NCBI GenBank assembly: GCA_016934295.1
Contig: JAFGTD010000266.1
Span: forward strand, 1 to 41,167
Direction: 5' to 3'
DNA length: 41,167 bases
DNA from: Acidobacteriota bacterium
GTDB lineage: Bacteria > Acidobacteriota > UBA6911
Shown in pieces: positions 34,303 to 41,167 of the stretch (positions are counted from its first letter, which is position 1; the number at the start of each line of letters is the position of its first letter). The notes under the pieces were generated by a model that was not told where the DNA came from, did not search any database, and was given only the letters and a program-made list of their open reading frames with translations. The position numbers were made by a program, and so were the translations under genes.

Positions 34303-34851
34303 CTACTTTGTCTCCAGCTTTACATATTCAGCCAGCGCCTCCCGGGTCGATGGAAAAGCCAGGTCGTCCCAGGGAATTTCATCCAGACGGAAATGTCTGA
34401 TTTCCCGGCTTTCCGGGGTTATTTCCGCAGCGCCGCTGATGACGGTCGCACAGTAGGCGATCATAACAATACCCGTTTTGCCGTAGGAATAAACATTCAA
34501 CAAACGGTCCAGACGAACCCGTAGCATGGTTTCTTCATAGGTTTCCCGGACGGCGGCATCCGGGACGCATTCCCCCAAATCGACATAGCCTCCCGGGTAG
34601 GTCCAGCTGCCGGAAGAAGGTTCGATATTTCTGCGAATCAACCAGATCTTTCCATCCTGTCGCGGGATGGTTCCCGCAGCGACTTTCGGATTCAGGTAGA
34701 AAATAAAACCGCAGTTCCCGCAGACTTTTTGAGGCTTTTGTTCCCCGTCGAGAAAACGTTCCGCAAGCCGGTTGCCGCAGCGGGGGCAAAACTTTGCCCA
34801 CCCGGCGTCCGCAGGGTGCTGCAGGCTGAGGTTTGTGTCGCGGTCAGACAT
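34303..34851 (-). CDS. Nudix hydrolase with N-terminal zinc ribbon
   Basis: 182 residues. An N-terminal zinc ribbon (C22-x2-C25 ... C44-x2-C47) precedes the Nudix domain. The Nudix box is at about 88-110: GYVDLGECVPDAAVRETYEE, then TMLRV, with Gly-x5-Glu-x7-Arg-Glu and the final Glu-Glu pair kept and Thr instead of the last Gly. This architecture (NUDIX plus zf-ribbon, as in NudC-like or ADP-ribose/NADH pyrophosphatases) hydrolyses nucleoside diphosphate-X compounds. The precise substrate is not predictable. The start MSDRDT with AGGGG four bases upstream is preferred to an ATG 39 bases earlier. It may share a transcript with metG. Confidence 0.9.
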   Translation of the reverse strand: MSDRDTNLSLQHPADAGWAKFCPRCGNRLAERFLDGEQKPQKVCGNCGFIFYLNPKVAAGTIPRQDGKIWLIRRNIEPSSGSWTYPGGYVDLGECVPDAAVRETYEETMLRVRLDRLLNVYSYGKTGIVMIAYCATVISGAAEITPESREIRHFRLDEIPWDDLAFPSTREALAEYVKLETK

Positions 34852-34927
34852 AATTCCCCTTTTAAGGACCGCCTTGCCGGGTGTTTTCATTTTACCCGGG
34901 AAATGTCCAGAAGCTTATAATAGCAGT

Positions 34928-35383
34928 ATGTTCGAACGGTCGCTAAGAATTCGTGATTTTCATTCAAAGGATCTGGATGCGCTGCATGCAATCGACCGCC
35001 TGTGTTTTCCGGCGGATATAGCTTTTTCCCGGCGATACCTTCTTTGCTGTCTCAATCAAACCGGGAGCCTGACGCGGATCGCTGAATTGCCCGGCGGCAT
35101 CGCGGGATTCATTCTGGTACGGATCGAAAATAATCGGCGGGGGCATTTACTCACGCTGGATGTCGTACCCGCCTCACGGCGCCACGGGATCGGTCTGGCG
35201 CTGATGGAAGATGTACATCGGATACTGAAGCAGCGGAAAATAACTGCGGCCGTCCTGGAAGTCGGAACAGGCAACTTCCCGGCGCAATGTCTCTATGAAA
35301 GATTGCATTACCGTTATATTGAGACTCTTCCCGGGTACTATAACGGCAAAGAGGATGCCTATCGTATGCTGCGGCTGATCTGA
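34928..35383 (+). CDS. GNAT family N-acetyltransferase (RimI-like)
   Basis: 151 residues. The fold elements match RimI-type GNATs: an N-terminal beta strand and helix (RIRDFHSKDLDALHAIDRLC), then IAGFILVRI, LLTLDVVPASRRHGIGLALM (acetyl-CoA pyrophosphate-binding R/Q-x-x-G-x-G/A as RRHGIG) and a C-terminal FPAQCLYERLHYRYIETLPG with the Tyr/Leu typical of the family. Acetylation of a protein N-terminus or a small amine is possible. No strong ribosome binding site precedes the ATG, and a longer frame starting 156 bases earlier would overlap the Nudix promoter and is rejected. Confidence 0.9.
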   Translation: MFERSLRIRDFHSKDLDALHAIDRLCFPADIAFSRRYLLCCLNQTGSLTRIAELPGGIAGFILVRIENNRRGHLLTLDVVPASRRHGIGLALMEDVHRILKQRKITAAVLEVGTGNFPAQCLYERLHYRYIETLPGYYNGKEDAYRMLRLI

Positions 35384-35412
35384 TTGGATCCCTACTCTTA
35401 TTCCAGCCGGAA

Positions 35413-36546
35413 TTACAGTTCGGCTGCTTTGTATCCTTCGCGGGTTTTGACCTTCAGCTTGGCCTCCTTCCCGTTGACCATAACCTTCGCATTGACTTCG
35501 ACCTTTATCTTCCGGAACTTGCCGTCTTTCTTCGTGTTGGTGGAAACGTATCCGATACTGTACTGGCTTCTTAAAAGTGCGGAGATATTGTTGATGATCT
35601 TAGGTATCTCGCCATCTTGACGGGGATAATATGAATTGCCGCCGGTATATTCCGCGAAATATCGGAGACGGGCGTCGGCCATGGAAAGATCGATAGGCGT
35701 CAGCGGAAATCCACCGGCCACACCCATATAACGGGCTGCTACATCTTCACCGTAACGGGCACGGATCCACTGCCCCAGACTGATGGCGTAGATGGTGGCA
35801 TGCGCCTCCCTGCATCTGTCCAGCACTTCCTCGTAAGTGTGTTTGCTGAAGCTGTTCAAGCCGGTGCTGAGCAGTATGATGGATACTTTGCCTTCGATTT
35901 CCTGAGTGCGGTCGAACGTATCCATCAGAGCGTCAAAGAGATTGTGTTCGCTCATTGCCGGAAAACTGATGGCGCGCATCGCATCAAGGAACTCCAGCTT
36001 GTTTTGCGTAAAATCGGCGAGGATAATCGGCTTCATATCGTAACCGATGACTCCGGCCCAGTCTCCCTTTCGAAGATTGCGGGCAAAGTATTCCGCAATA
36101 CTGTAGATCTGCCGGATGAATTCATTGTCGATATAGTAGTCGCCGTACTTCCGATACTCGACCAGCAGGACTGTGGTAATGTTGGCCTCGATGGCCTCGA
36201 AATGCGTTATTTCCTGTTTGACCTTGTCTTCGTAGACGACAAAGTTTTCCGGCTTCAAACCGGTTATGACATTGCCTTTTGTGTCCGTTACCAGTACTTG
36301 CATCGTTACAAGATCCGTGGAGACCGAAATGCTCGTCCGCCCCATCGGGGAACTCTGTTCCTGTTGCGCTTCGGTTTCGCCGTTGTCTTTTTGGCGCTGA
36401 AGGTATCGGTTTGCGGTGCCGGTGGGAGAGTGTATGGAGTCGGCCGGGTAGGAGGGGGATTCAGCCGGGATGGACGACTGGGAGGCCGGGAGAATAAAAA
36501 TAAACATCGTGAAAAGAACGATTTTAAAAATACAGTTTATGTTCAT
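35413..36546 (-). CDS. Secreted VWFA-related acidobacterial protein (3)
   Basis: 377 residues with a signal peptide (CIFKIVLFTMFIFILPASQS). The TIGR03436-like segment VSTDLVTMQVLVTDTKGNVITGLKPENFVVYEDKVKQ, and the VWA part with VSIILLSTGLNSFSKHTYEE and AEYTGGNSYYP, put it in the same family as the two proteins at 16-20 kb. The MIDAS aspartate motif is absent here: the expected strand reads LLVEYRKYGDY. Thus the three paralogues differ in metal-site status (near-complete, altered, lost). The end, RTREGYKAAEL-type (VKTREGYKAAEL), matches the family's final beta-strand. AGGAG lies 14 bases upstream of the ATG. Probably a periplasmic or surface protein. Confidence 0.87.
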   Translation of the reverse strand: MNINCIFKIVLFTMFIFILPASQSSIPAESPSYPADSIHSPTGTANRYLQRQKDNGETEAQQEQSSPMGRTSISVSTDLVTMQVLVTDTKGNVITGLKPENFVVYEDKVKQEITHFEAIEANITTVLLVEYRKYGDYYIDNEFIRQIYSIAEYFARNLRKGDWAGVIGYDMKPIILADFTQNKLEFLDAMRAISFPAMSEHNLFDALMDTFDRTQEIEGKVSIILLSTGLNSFSKHTYEEVLDRCREAHATIYAISLGQWIRARYGEDVAARYMGVAGGFPLTPIDLSMADARLRYFAEYTGGNSYYPRQDGEIPKIINNISALLRSQYSIGYVSTNTKKDGKFRKIKVEVNAKVMVNGKEAKLKVKTREGYKAAEL

Positions 36547-36718
36547 GATGGACGATCCGGCTCCTGTAGAAGTTTTGCATTTCCTTTGAAAATGTTAGCA
36601 CAATTGTATTAATGTCACCAGGAAGGGATATTCAAACAAATTGAATTGACCTGAAAATTCCTCGGTGCTAATAATTGTTCATCGCGGTTTTTCGGTATGT
36701 CTTTACTGGAGGTTGACT

Positions 36719-36955
36719 GTGAGCTACTGCCCGGAATGCGAAGCCCTTATCGACGAGGAATTCGAAGATATCGGAGAAATTATTTCATGTCCCGAGTGTG
36801 GCGTTGAACTCGAAGTGATTAACATCGATCCTGTAGAATTCGATCTGGCACTCATTGATGATGATGAGGAAGACGACGAATTCTCATTCGATGATGACGA
36901 GGATGATTGGGACGACGAAGATTCCTTCGATGACGAGTACGACGAAGACCGTTGA
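36719..36955 (+). CDS. LysW-like mini-protein with an acidic tail
   Basis: 78 residues starting at GTG, with GGAGG six bases upstream. The first 35 residues are a LysW-type zinc ribbon: CPECEALIDEEFEDIGEII, then SCPECGVELEVINIDPVEF. LysW carries amino-adipate and related intermediates on a C-terminal Glu of the EDWGE motif during lysine or ornithine synthesis. Here the tail is about 30 Asp/Glu-rich residues (FDDDEDDWDDEDSFDDEYDE), with DDWDDE resembling the motif but not terminal. No lysXYZ or argX genes are nearby. It might be a related acidic carrier protein, or a chaperone-like or metal-binding protein. Confidence 0.8.
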   Translation: MSYCPECEALIDEEFEDIGEIISCPECGVELEVINIDPVEFDLALIDDDEEDDEFSFDDDEDDWDDEDSFDDEYDEDR

Positions 36956-37308
36956 TGCCCTGAAGTAATTTGAGGCCGCTCTCCGGTTTCGTTGATACCT
37001 TTGTTGAGAAGCGCCGTGTGACGCGGTTTGCCGTATTCCATCCCTTCGATTTTATGTGGCGCATTCCCGCATTTCCCGTGACGGCGTGTTTTTTTTCAGG
37101 AATACCCATCGGACAAGGAATCCCATTTCAACCACAGGCTGCTATGCCTTCACGACGGGCCGGGAAAACTGTTTGGCGTTTCCCGTTTTCAGAATTATCC
37201 TGAAAGGGGGAAAGGATACCCGGCCGAGATGCTTTCCGGCAAACTGCCGGAGAAGAGGCGGAGGAGATCGCCGGAGTCTGATTGTTTCATGCTGCAGGAA
37301 TGAAGAAT
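36956..37308. other. Intergenic region before larE, nothing recognised
   Basis: 350 bases. A frame of about 77 codons (36970-37203) begins with TTG and has no ribosome binding site. Its composition is unremarkable and I do not accept it as a gene. The last 40 bases contain competing start signals for larE. Confidence 0.35.
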
Positions 37309-38142
37309 ATGGAGTTGAAGGACAAAGAGCGAAAACTGGAAGAACTGTTGAAGAGTATGGCGCCCGCTATTGTCGCTTTCAGCGGGGGAGTGGACAGCGC
37401 CTACCTTGCCTATAAAGCGCATGAAGTGTTGGGCGATCAGGCATTGGCCGTAATGGCGGAAAGCGCTTCCGTTCCATCCAATCAACGTAAAATGGCGGAT
37501 CGTGTAATAAAACAGATTGAAATACCTTTCAGAAAGATCCGGTCCCATGAATTGGAGCTTGACGAATATAAAGCCAACCCGGCAGACCGATGCTATTTCT
37601 GTAAAAACGAACTTTTCAGCAGCCTGAAGCTGATTGCGGAGGAATACCGGTCCGCGACGATTCTCGATGGATTGAATGCGGACGACCTTGGAGATTTCAG
37701 GCCCGGACGAAAAGCGGGCGAAGAACACCGCGTACGAAGTCCCCTTATGGAAGCGGGATTGACCAAAGCGGAGATTCGCGAACTCTCCAGGCGGGCGCAT
37801 CTTCCGACGGCGGACCAGCCGGCATCCGCCTGTCTTGCTTCCCGCTTTCCCTACGGGGTAACAATCACCGAAGAAAAACTCAGGATCGTGGATGAAGGAG
37901 AAGAATTTCTCAGGGAGGCGGGCTTCCGGGTCTTCCGGGTTCGGCACCATGATCCTCTCGTGCGGCTGGAATTCGGACCCGAAGATTTGAAAAAAGCCCT
38001 GGATCCTGCCGTTGCCCGGAAGCTGGCATTACGCTTTAAAAAGCTCGGATATAAATATGTAACTATCGATCTCGAAGGATATCGAACCGGATCGGCAAAC
38101 GAGGTGCTCAGTCCGGCGGAAACCGCCGATTTCGACGTCTAA
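37309..38142 (+). CDS. larE: ATP-dependent sacrificial sulfur transferase LarE
   Basis: 277 residues. The PP-loop SGGVDS (residues 25-30) is the ATP-binding signature of the family. Conserved LarE blocks follow: LDGLNADDLGDFRPGRKAG, SRFPYG and IDLEGYRTG. Three cysteines (RCYFCK and ACLASR) correspond to LarE versions that bind a [4Fe-4S] cluster and use its sulfur catalytically, unlike the Lactiplantibacillus enzyme that sacrifices one Cys. LarE thiolates the pyridinium biscarboxylate in nickel-pincer cofactor synthesis for lactate racemase-type enzymes. LarB, LarC and LarA are not in this window. Start codon uncertain: TTG 37282 (GGAG five bases upstream), ATG 37300 or ATG 37309. The last is chosen for length. 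Confidence 0.9.
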   Translation: MELKDKERKLEELLKSMAPAIVAFSGGVDSAYLAYKAHEVLGDQALAVMAESASVPSNQRKMADRVIKQIEIPFRKIRSHELELDEYKANPADRCYFCKNELFSSLKLIAEEYRSATILDGLNADDLGDFRPGRKAGEEHRVRSPLMEAGLTKAEIRELSRRAHLPTADQPASACLASRFPYGVTITEEKLRIVDEGEEFLREAGFRVFRVRHHDPLVRLEFGPEDLKKALDPAVARKLALRFKKLGYKYVTIDLEGYRTGSANEVLSPAETADFDV

Positions 38143-38165
38143 TCCGGACCGTCTGGAGAATTTAC

Positions 38166-38188
38166 GGGGCGAACCTTGTGTTCGCCCT
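38166..38188. repeat. GGGGCGAAC REP-like repeat, copy 1
   Basis: GGGGCGAACCTTGTGTTCGC, then CCT: 23 bases that also occur at 40926-40948 and, inverted, at 40983-41005. Within the copy GGGCGAA and TTCGCCC pair, so it folds as a hairpin. Its position between convergent larE and the histidine kinase suggests a terminator function. Confidence 0.6.
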
Positions 38189-38225
38189 CTGTTGTTTTCA
38201 GCGACCTTATTCTTATTTACGGATA

Positions 38226-40835
38226 TCAGGCGTTGGCTTCAAGAATCTGTTGGATGACTTCCTTGACTTCTTCAATTTTGAACGGTTTGGCAAGAAACCG
38301 GCAATGATTCTCTTCAAAAAAGGAACGGGTTTCATTGCTGACCGTGTCGCCTGTGACGAAAACAATGCGGTTGGCCAACTTAGGGCGGTGTTCCTTTATC
38401 CAGTTGAATAATTCTTTGCCGCTCATCTGCGGCATCCTGTAATCGGTTATGACAAGGTCGTATTGAAGATTTTCCATCTTCTCGAGCGCGGCCTGCCCGT
38501 TGTTCGCCGTATCGATGAACAGGGGAAACGACTGGAACACTTCCACGAAGAAATCCAGTATATATTTTTCGTCGTCCACAACGAGTAGATGCTTCTGTTT
38601 TACCAGTTTCTCAAACTTCAGCCCCTGTTCCGGCGCTTCCCGGGAGGCATCGGCTTCGTCCTGAAGGCTTGTTATAATCGGAAGTTCCACAAAAAAAGTG
38701 GAACCTTCATTCAGCCGGCTTTGGACGTAAATATTTCCTCCATGTTCCTTGATCATTCCGTAGGAAAGGCTGAGCCCCAGCCCGGTGCCTTTCCCCACCT
38801 CTTTCGTCGTAAAAAACGGGTCGAATATCCTGTTAAGATGACTTTCGGGTATTCCCGGTCCGTCATCTTTGATTTCGATAATAATGTGCGATTCGGGATC
38901 GTCGGTCCTGGTCCGGATTGTCAGGATCCCCTTGCCGCTGGATTCCAGCATCGCCTGTTCCGCATTCGTCAGGATATTTAGAAATACCTGTTGCAGCTGA
39001 TGGGCGTCGGCGATCGTTCTCGGTATGCGACGGTTCAGGTCGCGGCGGATTTCGATGTTGTTCACCTGAAACTCATAACTTCTCAATTCCACCGTTTTTT
39101 CCAGAATGTCGTTTACATCGGTCAGTGTTCTTTCCGGTTTCTGTTTTCTGGCAAACGACAGAAGATTCTGGACGATTTTCTGGCAGCGTAAAGCCAGGTT
39201 GTTTATTTTATGAAGATTTTCCTTCGCCCGGCTGTCCAGGTCTTCGCGCAGCTGAAGGAGCTGGGAATACCCCATAACTCCGGTCAGGGGATTATTCAGT
39301 TCGTGCGCTATGCCCGATATCAGCTCGCCTATGGCGGAGAGCTTTTCGGACTGAATGAGCTGTTGTTGAAGCAGTTTTTCGTTGTTGATGTCCTTCGCTA
39401 CATGAATCGATCCCGCAAGCCGGTTGTTCTTGTCGTACCATGGGCTGACCGATAATTGAAACGCTCCCCCCATTTTCGGCAGATTGACCTCTTCGACGAT
39501 GAGAGCATCCGATTCGGGGGGCAGGGTATGTCTGCATTCGGCATGATCCGAGCCCTCCTCGCTGTAGAGTTCGGAGCAGTATCTGCCGATGATCTTCTGG
39601 GGAATTGTGTTTAACCTGCGTGCCAGAGCGACATTCGCACGGATAACCTTGCCGCTGGTGTCGTGCACCGATACGCAGTCCTGCATGGCGTCAAAAGTAG
39701 TCTCCCATTCCTTCTGACTGCGCGAAACGACCTGGAAAAGCCGGGCGCTTTCCAGCGCGATGGCGGCCTGATGCGCCAGGGCTTCGGCACGCAGTATCTC
39801 TTCATGCGTGAACTTGCGCTCGCTCGAATCGTCGCTGCAAACGAGGACGCCGATAGCCTGTTGTTTGGTGAGAAGAGGGGCGAATACAGCGGCATGCCAT
39901 CCCAGGGATCCCAGCAGTTCGCTGTTTGCCTGCTCTTCACGGGAAATATCCTCCAGTGCGATAGCCCGTTTTTCCAGCAGGGCGGTTACGGGTGTTGAGG
40001 CTTCTGATAGTTTTATCCCGACTTTACGGATATCGAAATTCTCGGTTTGGGTTGAAGCGGATCCGATTAGATTCTGGCCGGCATTGTCGAGCAAAAAAAG
40101 ATGGCACTGGCTTGTTTTGGCCAGTCGCTTGCCCTCGACGACGATTCTGCGAATGATATCCTCCAGATCGAAACTCTGAGATATGATCTTGTTGACTTCC
40201 TGTAAAGCGACGAGATCTTCAGAGAGTTTGCTGGATTGTTCCCGAAGTTGCGTATTGACGATTGCAATTCCCAGAATTTCGCAGAAAGCGCTGATGAATT
40301 CTTCATGGGTCGCGGACAGGGAATTTGCGCTCCTGGATGCCAGCTTTAAACTTCCCAGGACCTTGTTGCCGGATAATACGGGATAAATGGCGAAAAACCG
40401 CATGCCTTCCTGACGCAATGTTTCCGCCAGAGTGCTGTCGCCCCATTGAGATATTTCTCCGGATATGTATGGGAGAGTATGCGAAACGAAGTCCTCGTCC
40501 CTGATCTCTTCAAGAACCGCGGTGGTCTTTCTGGTGAAACCCCGGGAGAAGGTGACAGGGGAGGTTCCGTTTGAGGGATGCAGGCAGAAAAAGCCCGCGT
40601 CCATTCTTAAAGAGCCGATTATCTCCTCAAGAGCGACGCTCAGGATCGTTTTAAGATCCAGAGACCGGTTGATCATGGATGAGATCTTTTTGATGGATTT
40701 CGTTTCCAGGGACTTGTTTCTTTTTCTGGGCGTTACGGTTGTAGCAAGTCCCACGATACAGGCAACCAGCATAAATGCGAGTTCGACATTGGGAACAGAG
40801 TCGGTTATTACTGTCGACAGGAAAGTCATAAGCAT
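38226..40835 (-). CDS. Hybrid sensor histidine kinase (GAF-GAF-PAS-HisKA-HATPase-REC)
   Basis: 869 residues. One N-terminal transmembrane span (about residues 17-35), then two GAF-type domains (about 50-195 and 215-370), a PAS domain (380-490, with FDAMQDCVSVHDTSGKVI), a HisKA dimerisation domain (GIAHELNNPLTGVMGYSQLL, phospho-His about 511), a HATPase domain (QQVFLNILTNAEQAM, DDGPGIP, TGLGLSLSYGM), and a C-terminal receiver domain with VVDDEK, phospho-acceptor Asp in ITDYRMPQMSG and the AKPF lysine. All catalytic residues are intact, so it autophosphorylates and passes phosphate to its own receiver. There is no DNA-binding output domain, so a separate response regulator is needed. Signal and target are unknown. 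No strong ribosome binding site precedes the ATG. Confidence 0.95.
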   Translation of the reverse strand: MLMTFLSTVITDSVPNVELAFMLVACIVGLATTVTPRKRNKSLETKSIKKISSMINRSLDLKTILSVALEEIIGSLRMDAGFFCLHPSNGTSPVTFSRGFTRKTTAVLEEIRDEDFVSHTLPYISGEISQWGDSTLAETLRQEGMRFFAIYPVLSGNKVLGSLKLASRSANSLSATHEEFISAFCEILGIAIVNTQLREQSSKLSEDLVALQEVNKIISQSFDLEDIIRRIVVEGKRLAKTSQCHLFLLDNAGQNLIGSASTQTENFDIRKVGIKLSEASTPVTALLEKRAIALEDISREEQANSELLGSLGWHAAVFAPLLTKQQAIGVLVCSDDSSERKFTHEEILRAEALAHQAAIALESARLFQVVSRSQKEWETTFDAMQDCVSVHDTSGKVIRANVALARRLNTIPQKIIGRYCSELYSEEGSDHAECRHTLPPESDALIVEEVNLPKMGGAFQLSVSPWYDKNNRLAGSIHVAKDINNEKLLQQQLIQSEKLSAIGELISGIAHELNNPLTGVMGYSQLLQLREDLDSRAKENLHKINNLALRCQKIVQNLLSFARKQKPERTLTDVNDILEKTVELRSYEFQVNNIEIRRDLNRRIPRTIADAHQLQQVFLNILTNAEQAMLESSGKGILTIRTRTDDPESHIIIEIKDDGPGIPESHLNRIFDPFFTTKEVGKGTGLGLSLSYGMIKEHGGNIYVQSRLNEGSTFFVELPIITSLQDEADASREAPEQGLKFEKLVKQKHLLVVDDEKYILDFFVEVFQSFPLFIDTANNGQAALEKMENLQYDLVITDYRMPQMSGKELFNWIKEHRPKLANRIVFVTGDTVSNETRSFFEENHCRFLAKPFKIEEVKEVIQQILEANA

Positions 40836-40922
40836 ATCGGTCGTTTGTTAGATAATCATGCAATGGAACAGAGAGATACTCATTATAAAACAAGATGTTT
40901 GGAGTACCAGAAGAAAGTTATG
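40836..40922. other. Short spacer before the terminal repeats
   Basis: Upstream region of the histidine kinase gene. No conserved promoter boxes can be assigned. The repeats listed at 40923-41008 and 41111-41167 begin just beyond it. Confidence 0.3.
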
Positions 40923-41008
40923 GTAGGGGCGAACCTTGTGTTCGCCCTTTTCCAATCTCCAAACAGCCCCGCTTATCGTTTCAGGGCGAACACAAGGTTC
41001 GCCCCTAC
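40923..41008. repeat. REP-like inverted repeat pair GTAGGGGCGAAC
   Basis: A 26-base arm (40923-40948, GTAGGGGCGAACCTTGTGTT and then CGCCCT) and its perfect inverse (40983-41008) are separated by 34 bases. Each arm also holds an internal hairpin, and a third copy is at 38166-38188. This is the signature of REP/BIME-type elements moved by RAYT-like transposases, though none is present in the window. Confidence 0.65.
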
Positions 41009-41110
41009 AAGGTCAATACGGATTTGGATGATGGATTTATATCCGCACTCGACTGTAGATTGCTGGCCTGTGACTCTTTCCGAAGCGAAAAGCTGGGCCG
41101 GAAATACATC

Positions 41111-41167
41111 GGCGTCGGGGTCGGAATCGGTATCGGGATCGAGCTTTTAAAAACCGATTCCGATACC
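41111..41167. repeat. TCGG(A/T)A hexamer-like repeats at the window end
   Basis: TCGGAATCGGTATCGGGATCG (41120s-41140) followed after 12 bases by the inverse words CCGATTCCGATACC (41154-41167). The unit is a six-base TCGGNA word repeated and inverted, giving potential for a long imperfect hairpin that continues past the window. No gene can be assigned here. Confidence 0.5.

Noticed and set aside
36970..37203. 77-codon TTG-start frame between the LysW-like gene and larE
   Set aside because: No ribosome binding site, no recognisable motif, and weak composition.

Overview
The window looks like a piece of chromosome from an anaerobic or microaerophilic bacterium of the Acidobacteriota/Aminicenantes type. 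The evidence is gene content only: three secreted proteins of the acidobacterial VWFA-related family, Pkn-type Ser/Thr kinases with decayed paralogues, a DUF4382 lipoprotein, a tungsten aldehyde-oxidoreductase-type enzyme, formate-tetrahydrofolate ligase and a predicted selenoprotein. The taxonomic assignment is an inference. TGA is a normal stop elsewhere in the window (for example scpA and the AOR gene), so the standard bacterial code applies. I saw no rRNA, tRNA, CRISPR array, prophage or intact insertion sequence.

Layout. 1-3650: an incomplete Ser/Thr kinase, then two decayed copies of the same kinase 5' end, interleaved with a lipoprotein, a tiny membrane ORF, a DUF2007-like protein and an RsbW-like anti-sigma factor. 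3.8-9.0 kb: exported TPR protein, DUF1330 protein, GT-C-like membrane glycosyltransferase, DUF4382 lipoprotein. 9.0-11.2 kb: formate-THF ligase behind a leader with four alternating complementary segments, closed by a strong terminator. 12.1-15.0 kb: a Tat-signal four-cluster ferredoxin and an AOR-family oxidoreductase resembling the E. coli YdhY/YdhV pair. 15.0-20.0 kb: CPA1 antiporter and two VWFA proteins on the minus strand. 20.4-23.3 kb: giant DUF2339 membrane protein. 23.8-25.6 kb: a secreted, UGSC-like protein read through an in-frame TGA. 25.9-30.0 kb: housekeeping run of site-2 protease, scpA, scpB, rluB, riboflavin synthase and an exported protein. 30.2-35.4 kb: acyltransferase, RibBA with a ruined GTP-cyclohydrolase half, methionyl-tRNA synthetase, Nudix hydrolase, GNAT acetyltransferase. 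35.4-41.2 kb: third VWFA protein, a LysW-like hyperacidic mini-protein, LarE, a hybrid histidine kinase, and REP-like repeats.

The most interesting item is the predicted selenoprotein at 23840-25576. A signal peptide precedes a U-x-x-C motif encoded by TGA, followed directly by a hairpin resembling a bacterial SECIS, and then several hundred residues of uninterrupted reading frame in the same phase. It would be an exported selenoenzyme with two fused domains. Other points worth attention are the Tat-tagged partner of an otherwise signal-less AOR enzyme with a Cys-to-Asp change in its cluster motif, the RibBX-like RibBA, the kinase 5'-end graveyard, the fhs attenuator-like leader, and intergenic stretches packed with ACGTT words.
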